From assembly GCA_028819775.1 (NCBI GenBank), contig JAPPKV010000206.1, positions 1 through 7,238 of the forward strand: DNA of 7,238 bases, in the 5' to 3' direction. A model generated the notes under the pieces. That model had not been told where the DNA came from. It did no database searches and saw nothing but the letters and a program-made list of their open reading frames with translations. The position numbers and the translations under genes were made by a program. Positions 1 to 6,579 of the stretch are shown here, piece by piece (the stretch's first letter is position 1; every line of letters starts with the position of its first letter). This stretch comes from Gammaproteobacteria bacterium. Its GTDB lineage: Bacteria; Pseudomonadota; Gammaproteobacteria; Pseudomonadales; Azotimanducaceae_A.

Positions 1-649
1 GAATCACGCCGACTTCGAAACCAACGGAACCCATGCGTTGCGGAAAGTCGGTGCCGTAGGTTCTCAGGTGCTCGTCGGGACGCCGGTCGCCGGGACGGCG
101 CACATGGCGCGGTTCGTCCTGGTGGTCCACGGTGGTCTCGGCGGTGACGGGGACATTGAGAATCGCCCAGCCGCCGGGTCTGAGGATTCGGAACAACTCC
201 GCCATCGCGACGATGTCATCCGGTACGTCCTGCAGGACGTGGCTGCAGTACACGGCGTGAAAGGCGGCATCGTGATGGGGAATCTCCATCAGGTCAAATC
301 GCTCGTCGACATCGGTTCGGATCAGGTCGGCGGTCGTGTATTCGCCGTCGGCCAGTCGACGCAGCCTTGGCTCAAGGCACGCTTCCGGTGCGATGTGCAG
401 AAGCGGCCCCCCGGCCCCGGGCCCGCTGGCACTGGTCAGAAACAGGAAGGTCAGCCGGTCGCGCTCCCGCGCCGTGCAGTACGGACACACCGCGTTCGGC
501 CGCCTCGCCCGTTTGCTGCCCGCAGGCCGAAAGCCGCGGAACGACCGGTCGCACACCGGACAATGCACGGCATCGCCGGCCCAGGTGACCGGTGCTGCCA
601 GGCGGCGCCATCGGCGTAGCTGGCCCTCGAGCCTCTTAAGCACTGGCAT
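1..649 (-). CDS. Zinc-ribbon class I SAM-dependent methyltransferase (3' end outside window)
   Basis: The 216 codons present start at ATG 649-647 and run off the left edge. Residues 30-58 carry a four-cysteine zinc ribbon (C30, C33, C55, C58: CPVC and CPYC). A Methyltransf_11-like region follows: HIAPE at 85-89, in the place of the SAM-binding loop; YCSHVLQDVPDD at 134-145; and ILRPGGWAILNVPV at 155-168. Known proteins with this ribbon plus methyltransferase layout occur in surface-polysaccharide clusters and are predicted to be cytoplasmic. The acceptor is unknown. The start overlaps the end of the kinase gene by 14 bp and lacks a good Shine-Dalgarno, which points to coupled translation as the fifth gene of the operon. 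One oddity is LQD where relatives usually read LEH in the motif after the SAM fold. The family is clear; a role on glycan or lipid is inferred from neighbours only. Confidence 0.85.
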   Translation of the reverse strand, partial: MPVLKRLEGQLRRWRRLAAPVTWAGDAVHCPVCDRSFRGFRPAGSKRARRPNAVCPYCTARERDRLTFLFLTSASGPGAGGPLLHIAPEACLEPRLRRLADGEYTTADLIRTDVDERFDLMEIPHHDAAFHAVYCSHVLQDVPDDIVAMAELFRILRPGGWAILNVPVTAETTVDHQDEPRHVRRPGDRRPDEHLRTYGTDFPQRMGSVGFEVGVI

Positions 650-1295
650 CGGAACGGGCTGCGTCGTCGCCGGGTTGCCCGGGCAAGAGAATGCGGATGC
701 GATGGTCGAACTTGCGGATCTTGCGCTCGATCTTCGCCCGGGCACAAAACTTGAACCAATGGGACAAGGGCAGGAACTCGCTATTGCCGATGCCATCGAC
801 AATGACCAGCCGGAATCGTTCCGGACCATCCGCCACGGCGATGATGTTGTGCGGCAGGAGATCCCGGGTGAGGAACAGCTCCCGGCGCAGCCAGGCCTTG
901 AACTCCGCGATGGCCCTTTCGAGTGCTTCGGTCATCCCGGACGGAAGTAGCTCCTCGAGATTCTCTGGAAAGCAGCCGTCCCAGTTGCGCAACAACGTCG
1001 TGACGATGCCGACTCCCTGGTCCGTGTCGACGTTGCCGTAGAAGCGCGGCACGTGCGTGTAGTCGAGCTGGCCGCGTCGCCTGAGATGTCGGTAGGCGAG
1101 GTACTCCTTGCGCTGGTCGTCGAAACTCCGCAGACGCTTCAAACGCCGCCAACCCGTCGCGCCGGCCCGCCGGACTTCGGGCGTCCGGTCTGGACGCAGC
1201 ACCTTGACGCATAGGGTCTCGTCCTCGGGATGGACGTAGCAGCGACGCGTGCCGCCCACCGCGAAGGGTTCTAGGTCTTGGAGTCTAAGCATCAT
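636..1295 (-). CDS. YrbL-family (PF10707-like) kinase-fold protein
   Basis: This 219-residue protein has the layout of a compact protein-kinase-like fold. A nucleotide-loop-like GGTRRCYVHP lies at 14-23, the likely ATP-anchoring lysine in CVKV is K31, and a possible helix-C glutamate is in KEY (63-65). The catalytic-loop equivalent is RDLLPHNII at 144-152 (D145, N150), and the metal-binding VIVDGIG is at 165-171 (D167 in place of DFG). This matches the YrbL family, named from the E. coli PhoP-regulated protein, and is distantly related to WaaP-type LPS core kinases. The substrate is not established; phosphorylation of a core sugar is inferred from the surrounding glycosyltransferases. Translation probably starts at the first of two tandem ATGs (1295-1293 or 1292-1290), overlapping the preceding glycosyltransferase stop by 11 bp. 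A longer in-frame reading to 1436 lies wholly within that glycosyltransferase and is not needed. The basic C-terminal region (182-203) is rich in K and R, possibly membrane-facing. Confidence 0.85.
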   Translation of the reverse strand: MMLRLQDLEPFAVGGTRRCYVHPEDETLCVKVLRPDRTPEVRRAGATGWRRLKRLRSFDDQRKEYLAYRHLRRRGQLDYTHVPRFYGNVDTDQGVGIVTTLLRNWDGCFPENLEELLPSGMTEALERAIAEFKAWLRRELFLTRDLLPHNIIAVADGPERFRLVIVDGIGNSEFLPLSHWFKFCARAKIERKIRKFDHRIRILLPGQPGDDAARSDASA

Positions 1296-2277
1296 GTCGT
1301 CCGGCACCGTAAACGGCGCGCGTGGACCGGACCATCCGTTCGACCGTGAGCGCCTCGGCGGCCCAGTCGAAGGTCCCCCGCATGCGTTCGCGCGCCGCAT
1401 CGGGGTCGCCAAGGCAGGTGGCGATGGGATTCGCAAGTTTGCCGATCTCGGCGAGGTGACTGGCCGGCAGTAGCTCTTCCGCGCCCGCGACCGGCGTCGA
1501 GACCACGGGTAGCCGGGCCAGCAGCGCTTCCGCCAGCGCGTAGCTCAGTCCCTCGCGTTCGGAAGCGAAGACCATGAGATCGGCGCCGCCCATCAGCGAA
1601 CGCACGTCGGGACGGAACCCGGCCAAGGTCACCGGTTTGCCGGCGGCTAGTGACTGGAGGCGGCTGCGCTCCGGACCATCCCCGGCGATCACCAGGTGAC
1701 CCCAATCGTCGTCCCAGAGACCGATCAGACGGTCGTAGCCTTTCACACGCACCAGCCGCCCTGCCGCCAACGTCACGGTGCTTTCGGATGGAATCCCGAA
1801 TACTGCACGAAGTTCAGCGCCGGCCGTGGGCTTTGGGCCGGGGTGCACACCGTTGTAGACGACGGTCTTGGCCGGGTGGTCGAGGCCTTTGACGACGCCG
1901 CGGCTCACGCCGATAACCGCATCGAACCGTCGGTAGGCCGACAGGTCCTTCTTGAGCCCGTGCACCGTGCCCACGGTGCGGCAAGAGGGATCGACGGCCG
2001 CCACGAGCGCTGCGGCCTTGCCGGCGTGGGCGTGAACGATATCGGGCTCCACCGAGTCCATCAAGCGCTTCAGGTGTCGACGTAGGAAGGGGTTGCGACG
2101 GCTCTTGGTCAGATCCAGGTCGTGGAACTCCACGTCGGTCGCGAATCGGTTCCGGTGGCGTTTGTGGGCGATGACGGCGACATCGTCACCGAGCGCCGCG
2201 AGACCGTTGGCAAGATCGACGAAGTGGGTCTCGAGTCCTCCTTCCTCGTCGCCGGCCATGACCTGGCAGATTCGCAT
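1285..2277 (-). CDS. GT4-like glycosyltransferase (GT-B fold), probable LPS core or surface glycan
   Basis: This 330-residue cytoplasmic GT-B enzyme would move a sugar from a nucleotide donor onto a growing glycan. The N-terminal acceptor half begins MRICQVMAGDEEGGLETH, with the glycine-rich loop typical of the family, and contains VHAHAGKAA (81-89) and TVHGL (104-108). The C-terminal donor half carries GRLVRVKG (173-180), AGDGPERSRL (198-207) and the E-x7-E motif, E242 and E250, within EREGLSYALAEAL. The start is ATG 2277-2275, only 2 bp after the deacetylase stop, so the two are probably coupled. The same frame stays open far upstream to about 3534, but that stretch lies out of frame across the deacetylase and has no family features. 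It is somewhat shorter than many GT4 enzymes, without a visible gap in the conserved motifs. Sugar and linkage cannot be assigned. Confidence 0.92.
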   Translation of the reverse strand: MRICQVMAGDEEGGLETHFVDLANGLAALGDDVAVIAHKRHRNRFATDVEFHDLDLTKSRRNPFLRRHLKRLMDSVEPDIVHAHAGKAAALVAAVDPSCRTVGTVHGLKKDLSAYRRFDAVIGVSRGVVKGLDHPAKTVVYNGVHPGPKPTAGAELRAVFGIPSESTVTLAAGRLVRVKGYDRLIGLWDDDWGHLVIAGDGPERSRLQSLAAGKPVTLAGFRPDVRSLMGGADLMVFASEREGLSYALAEALLARLPVVSTPVAGAEELLPASHLAEIGKLANPIATCLGDPDAARERMRGTFDWAAEALTVERMVRSTRAVYGAGRHDA

Positions 2278-2279
2278 GG

Positions 2280-3104
2280 TCAGTCGAGCAGTCCGCGTTT
2301 TCCCGTACGCAGGCGGATCGAGAATCCCAACGCACCTTCCTTGCCGCTGATCTTGACGCGTTTGAGCCGGAGCGCCTCGGCCCTCGTGTCGGTGCTGATC
2401 CCGGCCTCGGTGGTGACCGCGTAGTCGTACCCGGCAGCGCCCGCCAAGGCCTCGTCGTCGTTGCCGAAGATGCCGAAGGGATACGCGAAACTCGACACCC
2501 TGGTTGCGAAGGTGGCCTCCAGTTCGGCCTTGCCGTCCGCGATCTCCCGGCGCTTTTCGCCGTCGGCAAGGTCCGGCAGCAGCGCATGGGTCAGGGTGTG
2601 GGCGCCGAGTTCCCAGGCGCCCGACCGAAGCATCTCGCGGACCTCGGCATCGGTCAACTTGGGTTCCTCCATCAACTCGCCGGAGTCGTGATGCGCCTTC
2701 TTCGTCGTCGACCAGTCGCGGTCGAAGCGGTCGACAACGAGGAACAGCGTCGCCTTGGCGCCGTACTTCAGGAGCAGGGGATGCGCGGTGGTGTAGTTGT
2801 CCCGGTAGCCGTCGTCGAAAGTCAGCACCACGGTCTTCGACTGGCCCGCTTCCCGATCGAGTTCCGACAGGAAGGCAAACCGCCAGCCATTGTCGACCAG
2901 CCATTGGAGTTGGCGCTCGAACTCCTCCGGATCGAGGCGCAGCTTGTTGAAACGCCCACCCCGACGCCGGCGGCGAATCATGTGGTACATGAGGATCCGC
3001 GGTCGGTCGTAGTCGACGGCGCCCCGCCACCACGCGTAGCGCAATGAGAAGAACACGGCTAGCAGCACCGATAGGCAGGCGACGGCAACGAGAGTCGTGA
3101 TCAT
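2280..3104 (-). CDS. NodB-fold polysaccharide deacetylase with N-terminal membrane segment
   Basis: This 274-residue protein of carbohydrate esterase family 4 type would remove N- or O-acetyl groups from a sugar. A hydrophobic segment at 2-21 is followed by RILMYHMI (36-43). The catalytic motifs are complete: TFDDGY at 95-100 (D97 likely base, D98 metal ligand), GAHTLTH at 167-173 (H169 and H173 metal ligands) and RVSSFAYPFG at 202-211. It is therefore probably an active, metal-dependent enzyme. The chosen ATG at 3104-3102 forms a 4-bp ATGA overlap with the upstream glycosyltransferase stop. An in-frame ATG at 3128-3126 would add MFGHRQRT, giving a basic N-terminus before the membrane segment. 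The choice affects predicted topology, because with the short start the nearest arginines (R22, R27) lie after the segment. Being sandwiched between two glycosyltransferase genes suggests the substrate is an amino sugar of the same glycan or its lipid-linked precursor. Confidence 0.9.
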   Translation of the reverse strand: MITTLVAVACLSVLLAVFFSLRYAWWRGAVDYDRPRILMYHMIRRRRRGGRFNKLRLDPEEFERQLQWLVDNGWRFAFLSELDREAGQSKTVVLTFDDGYRDNYTTAHPLLLKYGAKATLFLVVDRFDRDWSTTKKAHHDSGELMEEPKLTDAEVREMLRSGAWELGAHTLTHALLPDLADGEKRREIADGKAELEATFATRVSSFAYPFGIFGNDDEALAGAAGYDYAVTTEAGISTDTRAEALRLKRVKISGKEGALGFSIRLRTGKRGLLD

Positions 3105-4222
3105 GGTTCGTTGCCGGTGGCCGAACATCGTGTCCCGGCAAGGTCGCGGTAAAGCGCCAGCGTCTCTTGACACATCCGTTCGGCATCGAAGTTGTGGTCG
3201 CGTATCGCCCGTTTGGCCGAGGCCGGATCGTCGAGGACGTTGGCGAGCCGGTCGGCAACAGCGCCCGTGTCGCCAACGGGGACACGTCCGCCGGGGTAGA
3301 CGTGACCGAGAATCTCGCCGACACCGCCGTGCTGGTAACCGACCACGGGAACGCCGAGGGATAGAGCCTCAAGCACCGTGCGGCCGAACGACTCGGGCCT
3401 CTGCGAGAGCGACAGCACTGCCGTGGCGATGGCCATGATCTCGCGCAGGTCGCTTCGATGTCCGGCGAATACGATGCCCATGCCGCGCTCGCGGAGTTCG
3501 CTCGCGTAGGACCGGTGCCGGGGATCGATTCCACCGACGACGACGCCCGCGATTTCGGGATGCCGTGTACGTAGTCGTTCGATCACATCGATGAAGTCGT
3601 GGTGTCCCTTGAGACGGGTCAGCCGACCGGGCAATACGACTAGAGCCTTGCCCTCGCACGCCGGGAATTCGCTTCGCCACTTTGCCAGCCAGTCTTCGCC
3701 GGGACGGAAGCCGCGGGCGAACCGGTTCCGGTCGACGCCCCGGAAGATTCGCTCCACCTTGGCCATGTCTACACGGGGATAGTTTGCTTCCACGTACTGC
3801 CGGGCGGTGTCGGAAACAACGATGACGCGTTCGCCCCGGGTCATTATTTCGCTGTAGCGGCCGACCGAATAGAGGCCGTGGACGGTGGTGACGAAACGTG
3901 GCCGCGCGGCCCCCGGCATCCCCCGCCAGGCCAGCCAGCAGACCCAGGCCGGCAGCCGCGAGCGTGCATGCAGGATTGCGGGCCGTTCTTCGGCAAGCCA
4001 GCGCCGAAACCGTCGAATCGCGAGAAGGGTCGATGGATGCTTGCGGCCGATGTCCCAGGCCACGTGACGACTGCCGTCACGTTCCAGTTCGTCGACCAGG
4101 CGCCCACCCTTGGAAACCACGACGGAGTCGTGACCGGCGGCAGTAAGCGCTTGGGCGACCTCCAGCGTCCCCTGTTCGACGCCGCCGCCTTCCAGGGCCG
4201 GCAGAACCTGGACGACCTTCAC
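3101..4222 (-). CDS. GT4 glycosyltransferase, first gene of the glycan operon
   Basis: This 373-residue GT-B enzyme is predicted to be cytoplasmic or peripheral on the inner membrane. The N-terminal domain shows VLPALEGGGVEQGTLEVAQ (6-24), ILHARSRLPAW (83-93) and VTTVHGLYSVGRYSEIMTRGE (111-131), a layout known from proteobacterial LPS-core-cluster enzymes. The donor domain has GRLTRLKGHHDF (199-210), VVVGG (227-231), FAGHRSDL (252-259) and the E-x7-E pair, E277 and E285, in RPESFGRTVLEAL, followed by GYQHGGVGEIL. GTG 4222-4220 is chosen because AGGAGG lies 4 nt upstream and the conserved N-terminus starts exactly there. The frame continues open to 4606, but that part crosses the divergent gene and has no homologous look. 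It is the promoter-proximal gene of the five-gene run and overlaps the next by 4 bp. Family certain; sugar and acceptor unknown. Confidence 0.93.
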   Translation of the reverse strand: MKVVQVLPALEGGGVEQGTLEVAQALTAAGHDSVVVSKGGRLVDELERDGSRHVAWDIGRKHPSTLLAIRRFRRWLAEERPAILHARSRLPAWVCWLAWRGMPGAARPRFVTTVHGLYSVGRYSEIMTRGERVIVVSDTARQYVEANYPRVDMAKVERIFRGVDRNRFARGFRPGEDWLAKWRSEFPACEGKALVVLPGRLTRLKGHHDFIDVIERLRTRHPEIAGVVVGGIDPRHRSYASELRERGMGIVFAGHRSDLREIMAIATAVLSLSQRPESFGRTVLEALSLGVPVVGYQHGGVGEILGHVYPGGRVPVGDTGAVADRLANVLDDPASAKRAIRDHNFDAERMCQETLALYRDLAGTRCSATGNEP

Positions 4223-4226
4223 GATT

Positions 4227-4232
4227 CCTCCT
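4227..4232 (-). promoter_or_regulatory. Shine-Dalgarno AGGAGG deciding a GTG start
   Basis: On the minus strand AGGAGG (4232-4227) is followed by AATC and then GTG at 4222-4220. This is the strongest ribosome binding site in the window and fixes the non-ATG start of the first glycosyltransferase. Genes further down the same operon have weak sites and rely on overlaps instead. Confidence 0.85.
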
Positions 4233-4238
4233 ATTCGG

Positions 4239-4286
4239 CGCGCAGTTGCGCGGGAGGTCGGCTCGCACTCGCGCGGGCAACGCGCG
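4239..4286. repeat. Two short GC dyads in the divergent leader region
   Basis: The first dyad, CGCGCA-GT-TGCGCG at 4239-4252, lies just upstream of the AGGAGG site of the minus-strand operon. The second, CGCGCG-GGCAA-CGCGCG at 4270-4286, lies at or just after the expected transcription start. Both have perfect 6-bp arms. As RNA they could form small hairpins near the start of the operon transcript; as DNA they could be operator half-sites. In GC-rich sequence such dyads arise by chance fairly often. Confidence 0.45.
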
Positions 4287-4288
4287 GC

Positions 4289-4294
4289 AGTGTA
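4289..4294 (-). promoter_or_regulatory. Candidate -10 element (TACACT) for the glycan operon
   Basis: Reading the minus strand, TACACT sits about 67 nt upstream of the GTG start and would give a leader of roughly 60 nt. It matches four of six bases of the sigma-70 consensus TATAAT, including the key second-position A and final T. At the expected distance upstream no convincing TTGACA-like -35 is present; GGTACC lies at 17-bp spacing. This is a by-eye call in a region that must hold a promoter by layout, so location is plausible but not proven. Confidence 0.35.
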
Positions 4295-4328
4295 GTGCCC
4301 TTTGCGCCCTTGGTACCATCTCCCGCAG

Positions 4329-5642
4329 ATGCCAAGCCGACGTGAATTCATCGCCTTCACGGCCACGGCGAGCGCCGTCGCGGGGTTTGCCTGGCGTCCC
4401 CGGGCACGGACCGGCCAAGACAATCTTCTGCCGGTTGCCGATCTTGCGACGGGCGAGCCCCTGCTGCGCTTGCCGCCCGGGTTCAGCTGCATCTCCCACG
4501 GCTGGCGCGGCGACCCCATGGCCGACGGCAACCGCGTGCCGTCCGCACACGACGGCATGGGTGCCTTCCCGCAGGACGACGATCGCACCGTCGCCCTGGT
4601 CCGCAATCACGAGATCACCCATGGCCCCCTAGTTGGCGAGGGTGATGTACCCGTGTACGACGCCCAGGGCGGGGGCGGCACCACGACGCTCGGGTTCGAT
4701 GTCGCCAAGGGCGAATGGATGGACTCCAAGGTGTCGCTGGCCGGCACGGTCAGGAACTGCGCGGGCGGACCGACGCCCTGGGGTAGCTGGCTGTCCTGCG
4801 AGGAGTTGGTGGTCGAGGCCGGGTCCGGAGGCGCACAACGCGATCACGGCTTCGTCTTCGAGGTTCCGGCTGACGGGGTCGGCGACATCCGTGCATTGAC
4901 CGGACTGGGTCGTTTCGAGCACGAGGCCGCAGCCATCGACCCGACGACGGGTATCGTCTACCTGACCGAGGACGAGGGCGCGTGCGGTCTCTACCGGTTC
5001 GTCCCTGGCGGCACGAACACGGGTTCGGAGAGTCTACGAGGACCCGGTCGCCTGCAAATGCTGGCCATCGACGGTCGACGAAACTTCACCGGGCGATGGC
5101 CGGTGGGCCTGAAGCTACCTACCGCTTGGATTGATATCGACGATCCGGAAGCCCACCGCGTGTCGGTGTTCCGGCAGGGGTACGCAAGGGGCGGCATGCG
5201 TTTCAAACGCCTGGAGGGTTGCTGGTGGGACGATGGACACCTCTATTTCGTGTCCACGACGGGCGGTTGGGCCGGCTGCGGCCAGGTTTGGGAGTTGGAC
5301 GCAACACTCGATCGCCTGCGGCTGATCTACGAATCCCCGGGACGGGAGGCCCTCGACGGCCCGGACAACATCGTGATGATGCCGAACGGGGCACTGATGC
5401 TCTGCGAGGACGGCGCCGGCCACAATCGCCTGTCGATGCTGACTCCCCGCGGCACGGTGGTTCCGGTCGCCGAGAACAACGTGGTGTTGAACGGCCTCAA
5501 GGGTTTCAGCGGCGACTACCGCGGCGGCGAGTGGTGCGGCGTCTGCCAGGTCGGCGACTGGGTGTTCGCGAACCTGCAATCGCCCGGCCTGACGCTGGCC
5601 ATTACCGGGCCCTGGGATGATTGGCTGAAGGGGTTGCAGTAG
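4329..5642 (+). CDS. Tat-exported PhoX-type (DUF839) phosphatase-like protein
   Basis: This 437-residue protein belongs to the PhoX/DUF839 family, periplasmic beta-propeller phosphoesterases that in characterised members use an iron-calcium cofactor. The N-terminus MPSRREFIAF has a twin-arginine motif (R4, R5) followed by a hydrophobic stretch to about 22, so export folded through Tat is expected. Family hallmarks are VRNHEITHGP (91-100), NCAGGPTPWGSWLSCEE (143-159, with C144 as the likely iron ligand), RFEHEAAAIDP (195-205), VYLTEDE (210-216), GPDNIVMMPNGALMLCEDG (344-362) and the C-terminal FANLQSPGLTLAITGPW (413-429). It is shorter than classical PhoX of 600 or more residues but matches the short subgroup. 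ATG 4329 is preferred over TTG 4302 because it puts the RR motif at the very N-terminus. No strong Shine-Dalgarno precedes it. It stands alone on the plus strand, between two minus-strand operons. The substrate may be a phosphate ester, but activity is inferred. Confidence 0.9.
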   Translation: MPSRREFIAFTATASAVAGFAWRPRARTGQDNLLPVADLATGEPLLRLPPGFSCISHGWRGDPMADGNRVPSAHDGMGAFPQDDDRTVALVRNHEITHGPLVGEGDVPVYDAQGGGGTTTLGFDVAKGEWMDSKVSLAGTVRNCAGGPTPWGSWLSCEELVVEAGSGGAQRDHGFVFEVPADGVGDIRALTGLGRFEHEAAAIDPTTGIVYLTEDEGACGLYRFVPGGTNTGSESLRGPGRLQMLAIDGRRNFTGRWPVGLKLPTAWIDIDDPEAHRVSVFRQGYARGGMRFKRLEGCWWDDGHLYFVSTTGGWAGCGQVWELDATLDRLRLIYESPGREALDGPDNIVMMPNGALMLCEDGAGHNRLSMLTPRGTVVPVAENNVVLNGLKGFSGDYRGGEWCGVCQVGDWVFANLQSPGLTLAITGPWDDWLKGLQ

Positions 5643-5652
5643 CCAAACTCGA

Positions 5653-5675
5653 CGGCGCCCGGTCTATTTGCGCCG
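5653..5675. terminator. Weak hairpin between convergent genes
   Basis: CGGCGC (5653-5658) pairs with GCGCCG (5670-5675) across an 11-nt loop. It straddles the 21-bp gap between the phosphatase-like gene and the end of the acyltransferase gene, including the latter's stop codon. There is no clear T-run on either side, so if it terminates transcription it is a weak or Rho-assisted site. The position is right for a bidirectional terminator; the stem is short. Confidence 0.3.
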
Positions 5676-6569
5676 GTAGATGTCCGGTTCGCCCGGCAGG
5701 CGGAAGCGTTTGTACTCCCATTGGTACTGGGCGGGATCCCGGGCGACGATGGCCTCGATGGCTTCGTTGATCACCCGCGCACCCACGGCGGGGTCGGGGT
5801 CGCGAACGGCGTCGGCGACGGCCTCCAGACGGATCGTGAATCCCCCGCGCACGCGGGTCGCCGTACCGATCACCACATCGGCGTCGACGCGCCGCAGGAG
5901 CTTGGAAACCAGGGACATCGTGAGCGCGGCGCGGCCGAAGAACGGCACCGCGACCGACGAGTCGGCGCTCGGAACCTGGTCCGGCAGGATCGCCACCAGG
6001 CCGCCGTTGCGAAGCGCCTTGACCAACTGGCGCAGGCCGGCCACGGAGTTGGGGGCGGAACGGCTGCCCAAGCGACCCCGGGCGGATGTCAATGCCCGGT
6101 CGACGACTTCGCTGCGTGGGCGCTGGTAAAGCGCCGTCAGGGTCTCATAGGTGTTCAGGTAGAAGCCGAGGTACTCCCAGTTTCCGAAGTGCGGAATCAG
6201 AACGACCGCGCCGCGACCTTGAGCGCGCCGGGCCAGCAGATCTTCCCCGTCGGCATGTTTGCGAAGTCCGGTCAGGCGTTGCAGCGGCCAGGTCCACATG
6301 GCGGCGGCTTCGAACAGGGTCATCCCGGTCTCCGCGAGGCTCCGGCGAACCAGCTGTCGGCGCCAGGCCGGATCCCGGTCCGTATAGACGAGATCGACGT
6401 TGACGCGGGTAACGCGCGCTGAACGGGAATTGCCAAGCGCAGTCAGCCTTCCGGCGACGGTGCCCAGCCAACGCAGGGCGCCGAGCCCGAACCGGGACGA
6501 CACCCAGGCCGCTCCATGCACGGCGAGGATCGCGAGGCGAACCCCGACGTCCGAACTCCGCCCAGCCAT
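5664..6569 (-). CDS. LpxL/LpxM-family lipid A late acyltransferase-like protein
   Basis: This 301-residue protein of the HtrB/LpxL family (PF03279) would transfer a fatty acyl chain from acyl-ACP to a lipid A precursor at the inner membrane. The catalytic H-x4-E motif is HFGNWE at 127-132 (H127, E132), preceded by GRGAVVLIP. Further family blocks are LYQRPR (147-152), ILPDQVP (194-200), VPFFGRAALT (208-217) and the C-terminal QYQWEYKRFRLP (281-292), where E. coli enzymes have a similar QYxWxxxRFK pattern. An N-terminal hydrophobic stretch (about 10-38) fits membrane attachment. Length is normal for the family. ATG 6569-6567 lies 10 bp after the DUF1761 stop and agrees with the family N-terminus; in-frame sequence upstream to 6749 lies inside that other gene. 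Which acyl position or chain it uses cannot be told, and other lysophospholipid-type acyltransferases of the family remain possible. Confidence 0.9.
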   Translation of the reverse strand: MAGRSSDVGVRLAILAVHGAAWVSSRFGLGALRWLGTVAGRLTALGNSRSARVTRVNVDLVYTDRDPAWRRQLVRRSLAETGMTLFEAAAMWTWPLQRLTGLRKHADGEDLLARRAQGRGAVVLIPHFGNWEYLGFYLNTYETLTALYQRPRSEVVDRALTSARGRLGSRSAPNSVAGLRQLVKALRNGGLVAILPDQVPSADSSVAVPFFGRAALTMSLVSKLLRRVDADVVIGTATRVRGGFTIRLEAVADAVRDPDPAVGARVINEAIEAIVARDPAQYQWEYKRFRLPGEPDIYRRK

Positions 6570-6579
6570 GTCGTTCGGG

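Noticed and set aside
38..619. Plus-strand 193-residue frame opposite the methyltransferase
   Set aside because: The opposite strand encodes a clear zinc-ribbon methyltransferase; open antisense frames are expected at this G+C content.
2586..3047. Plus-strand 153-residue frame opposite the deacetylase
   Set aside because: It is the complement of the catalytic NodB region and shows no recognisable domain.
2278..3534. Long same-strand upstream extension of the second glycosyltransferase frame, making a 749-residue reading
   Set aside because: It runs out of frame through the deacetylase and first glycosyltransferase, both with clear motifs, and the extra part is arginine- and proline-rich with no family features.
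4302..4328. TTG start adding nine residues to the phosphatase-like protein
   Set aside because: ATG 4329 places the twin-arginine motif at residues 4-5, as normal, and the added residues have no signal character.
4223..4328. Pho box upstream of the PhoX-type gene
   Set aside because: No pair of CTGTCAT-like 7-mers with suitable spacing can be seen.
4223..4606. In-frame extension of the first glycosyltransferase beyond GTG 4222
   Set aside because: The GTG has a near-perfect Shine-Dalgarno and starts the conserved N-terminus; the extension crosses the divergent phosphatase-like gene.
5721..6422. Plus-strand 233-residue frame opposite the acyltransferase
   Set aside because: Composition is low-complexity in G, A, V and R, and the minus strand has all LpxL-family motifs.
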